From contig NZ_JASZYG010000011.1 in assembly GCF_030317105.1 (NCBI RefSeq), positions 116,128-180,127 of the forward strand: a DNA stretch of 64,000 nt, given 5' to 3'. Both the position numbers and the translations under genes were made by a program. Positions within the stretch are counted from its first letter, which is position 1, and every line of letters starts with the position of its first letter. The DNA comes from Variovorax brevis. GTDB lineage: Bacteria; Pseudomonadota; Gammaproteobacteria; Burkholderiales; Burkholderiaceae_C. The notes below the pieces were generated by a model. It did no database searches. It was not told the DNA's origin and saw nothing but the letters and a program-made list of their open reading frames with translations. Positions 17,730 through 26,860 of this stretch are shown here, piece by piece.

Positions 17730-19352
17730 ATGCAATCCGAAGAAGCTTTTGACTACATCGTCGTAGGTGGCGGGGCCGCCGGCTGCGTCGTCGCGGCACG
17801 GCTCAGCGAAGACAGATCGGCGTCGGTACTGCTGCTCGAGGAGGGCCCTGACGACCACACCATTTTCATTCGAGCGGCCGGTGGCTTTTTCAAGGTGCAC
17901 GGAACGAAAAGGACGATCGGGTATGCGAGCGAGCCGGCCCCCGCAAGCGACAACCGACCGTACCCGCTCTTGCAAGGGCGTGTACTCGGCGGAGGGCTGT
18001 CGATCAACGCCATGGTGTACATCCGCGGCCAGCAGCAGGACTACGACAGCTGGCGAGACATGGGTTGCACAGGCTGGGGCTATGAAGACGTGCTGCCGTA
18101 CTTCCGCAAGTCCGAGTCGAACTATCGTTATTCGATGCCTTATCACGGCGCAGACGGTCCGATGCGCATTTCCGATGGTGACACGCGGCACGAGTTGACC
18201 GGGGCCTTCTTGCGCGCCGCCCAGGAAGCGGGCTATTGCGACGGCCGAGCCATCCGATTCAACCCCGACTTCAATGGTGAAGACCAGGAAGGCGTCGGCT
18301 ACTACCAGACCTTCAGTCACCGCGGCGAGCGTTCAAGTACATCCCGCGCCTTTCTGGGCCAAGCCCGCGCCCGTGGTCAGGACAACCTGGTCGTGCGCAC
18401 CGACAGCCCCGTGATGAGGGTCACATTCGAAGGCCAGCGAGCAACCGGCGTCGTGGTTCGCAGCGCGGGAACCGAGACGACGATCAAGGCACGTCGCGAG
18501 ATCATCCTGTGCGCGGGTGCCTTCATGTCGCCCAAGCTGTTGATGCTGTCCGGCGTCGGCCCTGGCGCGCACCTCCAGTCGCTGGGCATCCCGGTCGTTC
18601 ATGACCTGCCAGGCGTCGGCGCCAACTACCAGGACCACCTCATCACGCCGGTCGACGCGGTGCTCAAGGACCCCATCAGTCTGGTGGGGCAGGACCGGGG
18701 CTGGAACGCGTTGCGCAATGGCTTGCAGTGGCTGCTTTTCCGCACCGGCCCCTTGGCCTCGACGGTCGTCGAATGCGGTGGCTTCCTCGATGTCGACGGC
18801 GACGGGCGGCCCGAGATCAACCTCAACGCGCTGGCCGTGTCGTCCGCCGGTTGGGGAGATCCGCTGCCGCAAGGCGAGCATCGCTTTTCACTGGCGCCGT
18901 TGTGTCTGACCTGCAACATGCCGGGGCAGATCACATTGCGCAGCACGGACCCGACCGCTCCGCCCAAGGTGCAAGGCAATTACTTCGGCCACCCTACCGA
19001 AATGGCGAACATGGTGTTGGGGGTGCGGCTCGCACGGCGCATCATGAAAGCGCCCTCATTGGCTGCCTATCTGAAGCATGAAGCTCTCCCCGGGCCAGAG
19101 GTCAGCGACGACCGCGAGGCGATCGAAGCGTACATCCGCCACCGCAGCACAACCGGATTGCATGCTGCCGGAACCTGCGCAATGGGCGAGGGTGCCGAGG
19201 CGGTGGTGGACTTGTCGCTGCGTGTGCATGGCTTGCAGGGGCTGCGCGTGGCCGACGCTTCCGTGATGCCTGCGGTCGTGCGTGGCAACACCTCCGCGCC
19301 AACCGTGATGATCGCCGAGCGGGTCGCCGATTTCATTCGCGCCGAGGCGTAG
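17730..19352 (+). CDS. GMC-family FAD-dependent oxidoreductase (choline dehydrogenase-like)
   Basis: A 540-residue flavoprotein. The N-terminal FAD-binding motif is FDYIVVGGGAAGCVVAARL, GMC signature 1 is GRVLGGGLSINAMVYIRG, GMC signature 2 is around GAFMSPKLLMLSGVGPG, and the C-terminal active-site region has TGLHAAGTCAMG and RGNTSAPTVMIAER. Length and motifs are complete, so it should be active, oxidising a primary or secondary alcohol and passing electrons to a quinone or other acceptor. No signal peptide. The gene stands alone, with an AraC regulator 116 bases downstream that may control it. Confidence 0.9.
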   Translation: MQSEEAFDYIVVGGGAAGCVVAARLSEDRSASVLLLEEGPDDHTIFIRAAGGFFKVHGTKRTIGYASEPAPASDNRPYPLLQGRVLGGGLSINAMVYIRGQQQDYDSWRDMGCTGWGYEDVLPYFRKSESNYRYSMPYHGADGPMRISDGDTRHELTGAFLRAAQEAGYCDGRAIRFNPDFNGEDQEGVGYYQTFSHRGERSSTSRAFLGQARARGQDNLVVRTDSPVMRVTFEGQRATGVVVRSAGTETTIKARREIILCAGAFMSPKLLMLSGVGPGAHLQSLGIPVVHDLPGVGANYQDHLITPVDAVLKDPISLVGQDRGWNALRNGLQWLLFRTGPLASTVVECGGFLDVDGDGRPEINLNALAVSSAGWGDPLPQGEHRFSLAPLCLTCNMPGQITLRSTDPTAPPKVQGNYFGHPTEMANMVLGVRLARRIMKAPSLAAYLKHEALPGPEVSDDREAIEAYIRHRSTTGLHAAGTCAMGEGAEAVVDLSLRVHGLQGLRVADASVMPAVVRGNTSAPTVMIAERVADFIRAEA

Positions 19353-19468
19353 AAAAGGAGCTTGCAGCGGTCCGGCCGACGTTCGCCGAGAGGCGGATCT
19401 CCGCTGGAAACCCCCATTGCGCTGACGAACCAAAAGTCACAGGCTACCGGTCAAATCACCAGCGACAT

Positions 19469-20410
19469 ATGCCGACGACCTGCACTCCGGGCCTGAGCGA
19501 AACGGCCGGCGAATTCCTTCGTTGGCGCGAACTGCTCAGAGCCAATTACTACCTGATGGATTGCAAGCAGCTTCCATCGGACCGGGAGTTCGTGGCGAGC
19601 ATCTCCAGTTCCCTTCTTGGGGACGCGAGAGCGCATCGAATTCATTCGTCTGCGGCAATCTACTCACGCAGCAGCGACCAGGCACGCAAGGTCCCCTCGG
19701 ACGAGTTTCATTTTTTCATGCTGTTTGGCGGAAAGGCCCTCCTCTCGCAACTCGGCCGCGACGCCGAGCTCAATCCAGGCGACCTCTGCCTGTACGACGG
19801 TGGGTTGTCCTTCAATCTTGACTGTCCGGAGAACTATGAGGCGGTGGTCTACAGCGTGCCGCGCAAGCTCTTGGCGCCTCGATTCGGCGGCGCCCAGCAG
19901 CTGGCCTGCCGTGTGATGTCGGGGAACTCCCGCATCGTGACGCTTGCGCGTGAACTGGTCGGTGGCGCGGCCATGCCCGGAACCGATTTCAGCCCGGTCA
20001 CCAGCGCCCGATTGGGCACGAGCCTGACCGACATCCTCTCGGTAGCACTCGAGGCGGAATTGGTTGCCGCCTTGCAGCATGACTCACGCCACGACAAGAT
20101 GCTCGCGCGCGCCAAGCAGTTCATGCTCGATCGCCTCAGCGACACTGCCTTGGACACAGGCGTGATCACCGGCAGCCTTGGCATTGGTCCGCGAACCCTG
20201 CAGCGCATGTTTGCAGCGGAAGGAACAACCGCCATGCGTTGGCTCTGGCAGCAGCGGCTCAATGCCAGCCGGCGCGCCTTGGCGCAGGGCGAGGTGGCAC
20301 AAGTCAGCGACGCCGCCATGCGTTACGGCTTCAGCAACTTCTCCCACTTCAGCCGGGCCTTCAAGGAGGCCTTTGGCGTGAGCCCCCGCACGGTCGCCGA
20401 AGGCCGTTGA
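19469..20410 (+). CDS. AraC/XylS-family transcriptional regulator
   Basis: A 313-residue regulator. The N-terminal part (about residues 50-190) is a cupin-like AraC-binding domain with NPGDLCLYDGG; the C-terminal hundred residues form the two helix-turn-helix AraC domain (LGIGPRTLQRMFAAEG, then DAAMRYGFSNFSHFSRAFKE). It presumably activates the neighbouring GMC oxidoreductase or the sugar-type ABC operon downstream in response to a substrate. A decayed paralogue lies on the opposite strand at about 10900-11275. Confidence 0.88.
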   Translation: MPTTCTPGLSETAGEFLRWRELLRANYYLMDCKQLPSDREFVASISSSLLGDARAHRIHSSAAIYSRSSDQARKVPSDEFHFFMLFGGKALLSQLGRDAELNPGDLCLYDGGLSFNLDCPENYEAVVYSVPRKLLAPRFGGAQQLACRVMSGNSRIVTLARELVGGAAMPGTDFSPVTSARLGTSLTDILSVALEAELVAALQHDSRHDKMLARAKQFMLDRLSDTALDTGVITGSLGIGPRTLQRMFAAEGTTAMRWLWQQRLNASRRALAQGEVAQVSDAAMRYGFSNFSHFSRAFKEAFGVSPRTVAEGR

Positions 20411-20690
20411 TCCTTGGGGGGGAATCCCGCGCCGGTGCGCGCTCTCGCAGGCGACTGGGTCTACTCGGCACGCGGACGAGTCGATGAGCGCCGCGTGCCC
20501 GAGGATCACATTCCGCAGGCATGACGCGTCCTCAGGCTCGGCCCATTTGTCCGAGCACGTCAAAACTGCATCGCCTGCTGACGCTCCAGAGCCATCACAC
20601 TGACGCGCGCAGCGCAGCGACAAAAGTCTCCGATTTTTACGATTCATGTCACCGAGAAGCCTCTCGGATCCACTGAATCAGGAGACGACC

Positions 20691-21824
20691 ATGCTCAAGA
20701 AATTTCCGCTCTTCACGGGCCTTGCGATACTGGCTGCGATGGGCGGCCAGGCCAGTCTGGCTACCCCGCTGGACTTCTCGAAAGTCGACGTCGCACCAAC
20801 CAAGGTCGGCGATCTCAAGGACCTCGCGCCCAGCATCAAACCGTATTGCGGAACGAAGAAGATCAAGGTTGCGCTGTCCGATGGCTTCGGGGGCAATGCG
20901 TGGCGCAAGACGGCGCGCAAGGAGTTTGAGGACGAGGCGGCCAAGTGCCCGAGCATTACCGGTGTCGCCTACACCGATGCCCAGGGAAGCCCTGAAAAGC
21001 AGATCGCAGACATCCGCTCGCTGACGGCGCAGGGCTACGACGTCATCGTCGTTTTCCCGGACGCTGGTGAAGCACTGCTGAAGGCGATGCGCGATGCAAC
21101 CAACGCCGGCGTCGCGGTCATTCCCTACCAGGGCGGTTTGTTTCCAGGAAAGCCCGGCGTGGACTGGACGGCACTGGCCACGCCCGACGTGGCTTACCGC
21201 GGCGAGATCTGGGCCAACTGGATCGCCAAGTCGCTCGACGGAAAGGGCAACGTTCTCTTCTATGGCGGCTCTCCTGGCTCGACGTTGATGGCCTCGATGT
21301 ACGACAGCGCAAAGAAGGTCTTCGCCAAGTACCCGAACATCAAGCTCCTCGAGACCCAGCCTGTGGTCACCAACTGGGACCCGGCCCAGTACCAGAAGGC
21401 AACGACCGGTCTGCTGGCCAAGTACCCCCAGATCGATGCGTTGTTCGCGGACTACGCGACGGGCGTGATGGGCGCAGTGCGCGCCTTCCAAGCGGCAGGT
21501 CGGCCCATCCCGCTGGTCACAGGCGTGGAAGGCAACGAGCTCTCGTGCGCATGGCAGGACAACAAGGCAAAGAACCCGCACTTCCAGATTGCCAACATCA
21601 CCGCAGGAACGTTCTACTCGCGACTGGCCCTTCGCAAGGGCGTCGCGGCAGTGCAAGGCATCCCCAACGCCGAGCCATCCGTCGTGCGCGAAGAGATTTT
21701 CGCGGACTCGCAATCGAGCGACGCGAAGATGAAGCCGGTATGCGACACCGCGCTTCCGCCAGATGCAGCCCCGCGGTCCGGTGGATTGACGCCGGAACAA
21801 CTCAAGCAGCTTTTCGCCAAGTAA
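20691..21824 (+). CDS. Sugar-type ABC transporter substrate-binding protein
   Basis: A 377-residue periplasmic binding protein of the RbsB-like family (Peripla_BP_4). It has a Sec signal peptide (LKKFPLFTGLAILAAMGGQ, cleavage near SLA) and the typical first-lobe strand KIKVALSDGFGGNAWRKTA, then DIRSLTAQGYDVIVVFPDAG. I start at ATG 20691, preceded by AGGAGACGACC; an in-frame ATG at 20646 would give an unlikely signal sequence. It opens an operon with two permease modules and an ATPase. The ligand may be a sugar, but this family also binds other small organics. Confidence 0.88.
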   Translation: MLKKFPLFTGLAILAAMGGQASLATPLDFSKVDVAPTKVGDLKDLAPSIKPYCGTKKIKVALSDGFGGNAWRKTARKEFEDEAAKCPSITGVAYTDAQGSPEKQIADIRSLTAQGYDVIVVFPDAGEALLKAMRDATNAGVAVIPYQGGLFPGKPGVDWTALATPDVAYRGEIWANWIAKSLDGKGNVLFYGGSPGSTLMASMYDSAKKVFAKYPNIKLLETQPVVTNWDPAQYQKATTGLLAKYPQIDALFADYATGVMGAVRAFQAAGRPIPLVTGVEGNELSCAWQDNKAKNPHFQIANITAGTFYSRLALRKGVAAVQGIPNAEPSVVREEIFADSQSSDAKMKPVCDTALPPDAAPRSGGLTPEQLKQLFAK

Positions 21825-21839
21825 GCAGGCAGGCCAGGC

Positions 21840-22844
21840 ATGAATACGGTCTTGACTGCCACCGCGGACGCATCTGCGTCCAGGCGAGTGGCGCAGCTTA
21901 TCGGTGACTTGCTCCAGCGTCCGGTCGGTCGCGCGCTGGCGGGGCTCATTGCACTGCTGATCTTCGGGGCAGTGCTGGCGCCGCAAACACTGTCGCTGTC
22001 GGTGCTCGCCGGTATTGCACCCTTCATCGCGGTGCTCGGCCTGGCTTCGGTTGGACAACACCTCGTGATCCAGCAACGCGGATTTGATCTGTCCGTGGCG
22101 GGGGTGCTTTCGTTCGCTGCTGTCATGGCCACCGCACTTCCAGCGCACGACGCGGGGCCATTTGCAACGGCGATGTGGTCGTGCCTGGCAGTGGGAACCG
22201 GATTGCTTGCTGGCGCTGTCAGCGGTTGGGTCGTCACGCGATTGGGCGTTTCTCCCCTCGTCACGACGATCGGTGTCAACGCTGTGATGATGGGTCTCGC
22301 GCTATACGTTTCGGGTGGCGTGCCCGTCACTGCTCCGGCTTCGCTGACCGGGTCCGTCACTTCGACCTGGTTTGGCCTTTCACCCGCCCTGTGGTTGCTG
22401 CTGGTCGTCACGGTGGCCGGCACGTTTCTGCAAGCCCGAAGCACTCTCGGCCGCAGGTTCATTGCGGTTGGCGTCAATCCGGGGGCAGCCGCTGCAATGG
22501 CCATTCCGGTCCGCCGGATCCAATGGGGCACCTACACGGTTGCGGGTGGCTTCTTCGCCCTCGCCGGCGTGTTGCTCGCGGGGTTCCTGGTGACGCCCAC
22601 TGTTTCGTGTGGTGCACCTTACATGTTGACCACGGTGGCTGCGGTCGTGGTGGGTGGCAATCCGCTGAATGGCGATCGTGGAAGCCTGATGGCCACCGTG
22701 GTGGGCGCGATCTTCCTCACCTACCTCGACCAGCTCGTCCTTTCGCTCGGCTTCGAAGCGTCGATGCAGGCCATCGTCCAGGCTGGAATCATCCTCGCGG
22801 GTGTCGCGCTTCCCGAGATCTTCGGTCGCTTGCGGTCGCGTTGA
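21840..22844 (+). CDS. RbsC-like ABC transporter permease
   Basis: A 334-residue inner-membrane permease with eight to ten hydrophobic segments, of the BPD_transp_2 family used by ribose-type importers. GVLSFAAVMATALP and the EAA-like cytoplasmic loop ARSTLGRRFIAVGVNPGAA are visible, as is the GGNPLNGDRGSL segment conserved in RbsC proteins. It follows the binding-protein gene by 15 bases and is followed by an ATPase-permease fusion 18 bases downstream, so the importer has two different permease modules. Confidence 0.88.
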   Translation: MNTVLTATADASASRRVAQLIGDLLQRPVGRALAGLIALLIFGAVLAPQTLSLSVLAGIAPFIAVLGLASVGQHLVIQQRGFDLSVAGVLSFAAVMATALPAHDAGPFATAMWSCLAVGTGLLAGAVSGWVVTRLGVSPLVTTIGVNAVMMGLALYVSGGVPVTAPASLTGSVTSTWFGLSPALWLLLVVTVAGTFLQARSTLGRRFIAVGVNPGAAAAMAIPVRRIQWGTYTVAGGFFALAGVLLAGFLVTPTVSCGAPYMLTTVAAVVVGGNPLNGDRGSLMATVVGAIFLTYLDQLVLSLGFEASMQAIVQAGIILAGVALPEIFGRLRSR

Positions 22845-22862
22845 AACAAGAGAGCACAGATC

Positions 22863-25364
22863 ATGAATGCAGAGTCCACACAACAGATGCGAGCACTTTC
22901 CGCGAGAGCGATTGAACCCGTGCTGCGCTTGCAGGACATCCGGAAGACCTTCGGGGCCGTTCGGGCGCTTAAGGGCGTGAGCCTTTCGATCCAGCTTGGC
23001 GAAGTCCACGCGATCGTCGGCGAAAACGGCGCCGGAAAATCGACATTGATCAACGTTGCAGCGGGCGTGCTGCTCGCCGACGGCGGAGGTTCCATCGTCG
23101 TTCAGGGCCGCGAGGTGGAAGCTCCGAATCCCCAACGAATGCGCGACGCAGGAATCTCGGTCGCATTCCAGCACCCCGCGCTGCCCAGTGACCTGACCGT
23201 GCTGGAAGCACTCTGCCTCGTCCAGCCCAGCCTCGCGGGCGCGGCGTCGACAGAAGCATCGGCGTTGCTGGACAGGGTGTCCACGCCGACCCTGCGCGTG
23301 CAGCCGCACCAGCGCATCGGTGATCTGGGATTGGCGCAGCGACATGTGGTCGAGATCGCCCGTGCGCTGGCGAGCAAGCCCAAGGTCCTGATCCTCGACG
23401 AACCCACCGAGCCCTTCCAGGAGGCGGACGTCCTGAAGCTCTTCGAACTCATTCGCGGGCTACGGGACGAGGGAACATCGGTCATCTACATCTCCCATCG
23501 CCTGCACGAGGTGGAAGCAGTCGCAGACCGGATCTCGGTATTGCGTGACGGGGAACTCATCGAGACACGTGACCGGGTCGCATTCACGCACGACCAGATC
23601 ATCCAGCTGATCGTCGGGCAACCGCTGGGGCAGGTCTTTCCGGCAAAGGGCGCCGGATGCGAAGCGGCAGCGACCTGCCTCGAAGCGCTGGAGCTCAGCG
23701 GACCTGGGTTCGCGCAAGTCTCGCTGAAGCTGAAGGCCGGTGAGATCGTGGGGCTGGCCGGTGTCGAAGGGCAGGGCCAACGCGACTTCCTGACCGCGCT
23801 CGCGGGCATCACCGAACGCAAGAGCGGACGCCTGTCGATCCACGGGAACCTGCTGCAAGCCCAAGGCCGTGCTGCGGCCCTGCGTGCGGGCATTGGCTAC
23901 GTGCCGGGCGATCGACATGCCGAGGGGCTCTTCATGTCGCTCTCGGTACAGGACAACATCGCCATCCGCCAGTTCGACAGCATTGCGCACCAGGGTGTCA
24001 TCGACTCTCGAGCGGAGCAAAGCATTTCCAGGACCACCGCCGACAGCCTCGCGGTCAAGGCAGCGTCACTGGACACGCCGGTGGGGGCCCTTTCGGGGGG
24101 CAACCAGCAGAAGGTCCTGATCGGGCGAGAGATCGCGGCGGCGCCGAAGGTGTTGCTGATCGACGAACCGACGGTCGGCGTGGACATCGGCTCGAAGGCG
24201 GAGATCTACCACCAGCTCCGTACCCTGGCCAACGGTGGCATGGGCATCGTGATTTCGGCGTCCGATGGCGTGGAAGTCGAAGGCCTGTGCGATCGGGTGC
24301 TGGTCTTTGCGCGCGGCCGTGTCAGCGCTGAACTCGCTGCGGATGAAGTAACGGACGAGCGCATCACCGCCGCGAATCTTCAGGCAACCGGGCGGCGCGA
24401 GAGCAGCGAACGAGACGCGGGGCGAACCGCCTCGTGGACACGCAGCGTCTACTTTCCGGCCGCCATCTTGGCCGCGCTGACATTGGTCCTTGGCATCGTC
24501 ACGGCGTCGGTCAACGCACGTTTCGTGTCGACCTACAACCTCGGCATCATGCTGACCTTTCTTGCAGCGCTGGGCTTCATCGCGTTTGCCCAACTACTGG
24601 TGGTCCTGATCGGCGAGATCGACCTGTCGCTCGGTCCGATCGCCGGCCTGGTGGTCGTCCTGGCCTCTTTCATGATGCCCAGCGATGGCAGTGCGCTGAT
24701 GACGTCGCTCGGTGGCGCAGGCATCGTGTTGCTGGCTGGGGCGATAGGCTTCCTTCAAGGATTGGCCGTCGCCAAACTCCGGCTCCCTGCTGTCGTGGTC
24801 ACGCTCGGCACTTTCTTCGGCCTGCAGGGCTTGTCGCTGGTGCTGCGACCGCTACCCAGCGGCACGATCAGCGATCAGGTGCATGACCTCTTCGGGCACC
24901 AGTTCTTGGCCGTTCCACTGGCTGCGGCGTTGATGCTCGCGCTGATGTTCGGCTTCGAACGCGTGCTGTTCCGCAGCTCCACCGGCCGCTGGATTCGCGC
25001 CACCGGCTCGGACCGTGTCTCGGCCCACAAGCTGGGGGTCAATCGTGCGCTGGTCGTACCGGCTGTCTTCGCTGCTGCAGGCGTGTTGACCGGCCTTGGC
25101 GGACTGATCCTTGCCGGTGAGGTCGGGGTCGGCTCGCCGTCGGTGGGCACCGGCTACACGTTGATGAGCATTACCGCGGTTGTCCTGGGTGGCGCAGCCA
25201 TCACAGGCGGAAGGGGCTCATTCGTTTGCACGCTGCTGGGCGCAGTTCTCGTCCAGTTGGTGTTCAGCGCCACGTCCTTCCTCGCGCTCGGGGCGGAATG
25301 GCAGAACTGGATGGTTGGGGTCACGACGCTTCTTGCCGCAGCGTTGTACCGGGCCAGGCGGTGA
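22863..25364 (+). CDS. Sugar-type ABC transporter: ATPase (RbsA-like) fused to RbsC-like permease
   Basis: An 833-residue fusion. Residues about 1-500 are a tandem ABC ATPase: the first domain has Walker A GENGAGKST and Walker B VLILDEPTEPF with a weak signature (LGLAQRHVVEIARAL); the second domain lacks Walker A (GVEGQGQRDFL), as usual for RbsA, but has LSGGNQQKVLIGRE and VLLIDEPTVGVD. Residues about 510-833 are a complete permease ending RGSFVCTLLGAVLVQLVF. Fusion of RbsA and RbsC on one chain is uncommon and, with the separate permease at 21840, would let a heterodimeric channel assemble around a tethered ATPase. The gene overlaps the next start by one base. Confidence 0.9.
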   Translation: MNAESTQQMRALSARAIEPVLRLQDIRKTFGAVRALKGVSLSIQLGEVHAIVGENGAGKSTLINVAAGVLLADGGGSIVVQGREVEAPNPQRMRDAGISVAFQHPALPSDLTVLEALCLVQPSLAGAASTEASALLDRVSTPTLRVQPHQRIGDLGLAQRHVVEIARALASKPKVLILDEPTEPFQEADVLKLFELIRGLRDEGTSVIYISHRLHEVEAVADRISVLRDGELIETRDRVAFTHDQIIQLIVGQPLGQVFPAKGAGCEAAATCLEALELSGPGFAQVSLKLKAGEIVGLAGVEGQGQRDFLTALAGITERKSGRLSIHGNLLQAQGRAAALRAGIGYVPGDRHAEGLFMSLSVQDNIAIRQFDSIAHQGVIDSRAEQSISRTTADSLAVKAASLDTPVGALSGGNQQKVLIGREIAAAPKVLLIDEPTVGVDIGSKAEIYHQLRTLANGGMGIVISASDGVEVEGLCDRVLVFARGRVSAELAADEVTDERITAANLQATGRRESSERDAGRTASWTRSVYFPAAILAALTLVLGIVTASVNARFVSTYNLGIMLTFLAALGFIAFAQLLVVLIGEIDLSLGPIAGLVVVLASFMMPSDGSALMTSLGGAGIVLLAGAIGFLQGLAVAKLRLPAVVVTLGTFFGLQGLSLVLRPLPSGTISDQVHDLFGHQFLAVPLAAALMLALMFGFERVLFRSSTGRWIRATGSDRVSAHKLGVNRALVVPAVFAAAGVLTGLGGLILAGEVGVGSPSVGTGYTLMSITAVVLGGAAITGGRGSFVCTLLGAVLVQLVFSATSFLALGAEWQNWMVGVTTLLAAALYRARR

Positions 25365-25624
25365 TGGCCATGGCCGAGAAGCAATCCCGATCAGACCAGG
25401 TGAACGGCTTGAACACCCACCCCAACCTTGGCGATTCCGACGAGTTCTATCGGGCGCTGATCGACTGCCACGACGGACTCACGGCTGCCGAAAGCCACTC
25501 GCTCAACGCCAGGCTCCTATTGCTGCTGTCGAATCACATCGGGTCGCTCGATGTACTCCGGCAAGCCATGGAACTGGCGCGCGCGAACACCGTCGACGGG
25601 CACTCGACGCCCTCGACCGATTGA
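25364..25624 (+). CDS. DUF2783 family protein
   Basis: An 86-residue soluble protein with the DUF2783 pattern NLGDSDEFYRALIDCHDGL followed by LNARLLLLLSNHIG and VLRQAME. The ATG shares a base with the stop of the transporter fusion (TGATG), so translation is coupled; a second in-frame ATG lies at 25370. DUF2783 proteins are short, helical, of unknown function and occur beside catabolic genes in proteobacteria. A small accessory role in the same pathway is likely but not demonstrated. Confidence 0.75.
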   Translation: MAMAEKQSRSDQVNGLNTHPNLGDSDEFYRALIDCHDGLTAAESHSLNARLLLLLSNHIGSLDVLRQAMELARANTVDGHSTPSTD

Positions 25625-25651
25625 CATCAACCCATCACTCGTGGACACATC

Positions 25652-26739
25652 ATGCCGACACTCTTCGACTCCTTGACCCTTGGCGAACTGACGCTGCCAA
25701 ACCGCGTCGCGATGGCAGCCCTGACACGCTCGCGTGCCGATGCGCACGGCGTTCCTGGCGAGCTCAATGCAACCTACTACGCGCAACGCGCAGGCATGGG
25801 GCTGATCATCACGGAAGGGACGAACATCAGTCCGCGCTCCAATGCATTCGAGCGCGCCCCGGGGCTCTGGACCCAGGATCAGGTCAAGGGCTGGAGAAAT
25901 GTGACGGACGCCGTGCATCAGGCGGGCGGCCGGATCTTTGCGCAGCTCTGGCACAGTGGTCGGGCGAGCGCCGCGGGACTGCTGGGAGGTCAACCGCCGC
26001 TTTCGCCCTCGGGGGTGAATGACGACCTGTCGCAACTCGGTGTCTATGGTCTCCTTGCCAACGGTCACTATGTTCCGTTGCTTGCAACACCGTCGAAAGC
26101 CATGTCACTCGAGGAAACACGGTGACCGAATATCGGACTGCGGCGGCAAACGCCCGCGACGCTGGTTTCGATGGTGTGGAGATACACGCGGCCAACGGCT
26201 ACCTGCCGCATCAGTTCCTGTCGCCTACGACAAATCAGCGCACCGATGCGTATGGCGGGTCTCTAGCCAATCGGCTACGATTCCTGCGCGAAGTGTTCGA
26301 AGCCATTGCCAACGAGCTGCCCCCGGGCCGGATCGGCGTGCGCGTCTCACCCTACGCGCTTTACAACAACACCCGCGACCCGAACCCGGCGGAAACCTAC
26401 GCGGCGGTTGCCTCGCTGCTTGACTCGCTTCAGGCCGCCTACCTCCATTTCGCCGACATGAACGGCTGGTTTGGCGCGCCTGACCTTGACAAGATCCTTG
26501 CAGTCTTGCGTCCGAATTTCAGAGGCGTGCTCGTCGCCAATGGCGGCATCGACTCCGAGCAGGCATCTGGCCTGGTCCAGCGCGGCGACGTGCAGATGGT
26601 CGCATTCGGCCGCTTCGCCATGGCCAACCCAGATCTTGTCGAGCGGCTTCAACGTGGCGTGCCCCTTGACGCCGTTCGTTCGACGGGTTGGTACCACGGA
26701 GGCGCGGTTGACTACACCGACTACGCCTGCGCAACTTGA
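25652..26739 (+). pseudogene. nemA: NemA-type Old Yellow Enzyme split by a frameshift
   Basis: Two consecutive frames together make a complete 360-residue NemA/OYE enzyme. The first (25652-26125) has LPNRVAMAALTRSRA, FAQLWHSGRAS and ends at SLEETR; the second (from GTG 26122 to 26739) begins TEYRTAAANARDAGFDG and continues IHAANGYLPHQFLSP, TDAYGGSLANR and MVAFGRFAMANPDL. Family members have a few more residues at the join, so several bases seem lost. The stop and the next GTG overlap as GTGA, so two half-barrels could in theory be made by coupled translation. Decay is the simpler reading. Confidence 0.75.
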
Positions 26740-26783
26740 ATCGACCCGAACGCATCGGGTTATCTCCACACCAAAAGGAGACT

Positions 26784-26860
26784 CGTAGAAAAAAGCAAAT
26801 GTGTCACCGGCCCAGCAGGGCTTCCTCCTCCGACACGCGAGTCTTCAGTGACACATTTGC
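26784..26860. repeat. Inverted-repeat remnant abutting the IS left end
   Basis: GCAAATGTGTCAC (26795-26807) and its exact reverse complement GTGACACATTTGC (26848-26860) bound a 66-base segment that ends precisely where the ISL3 element starts. Partly overlapping this, CGTAGAAAAAAGCAAAT (26784-26800) matches, as an inverted copy with three mismatches, the sequence just outside the right IS end (28797-28813). The arrangement looks like the ends of a collapsed older element into or beside which the IS inserted. Confidence 0.55.

Noticed and set aside
20649..22148. A 499-residue - strand frame opposite the binding-protein and permease genes
   Set aside because: It spans two genes with signal peptide and membrane motifs on the + strand; composition is that of an antisense shadow.
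26795..26860. CRISPR-like or MITE interpretation of the 13-bp inverted repeats
   Set aside because: Only one pair is present, with no direct repeats or spacers and no second copy noticed in the window; called a remnant repeat.
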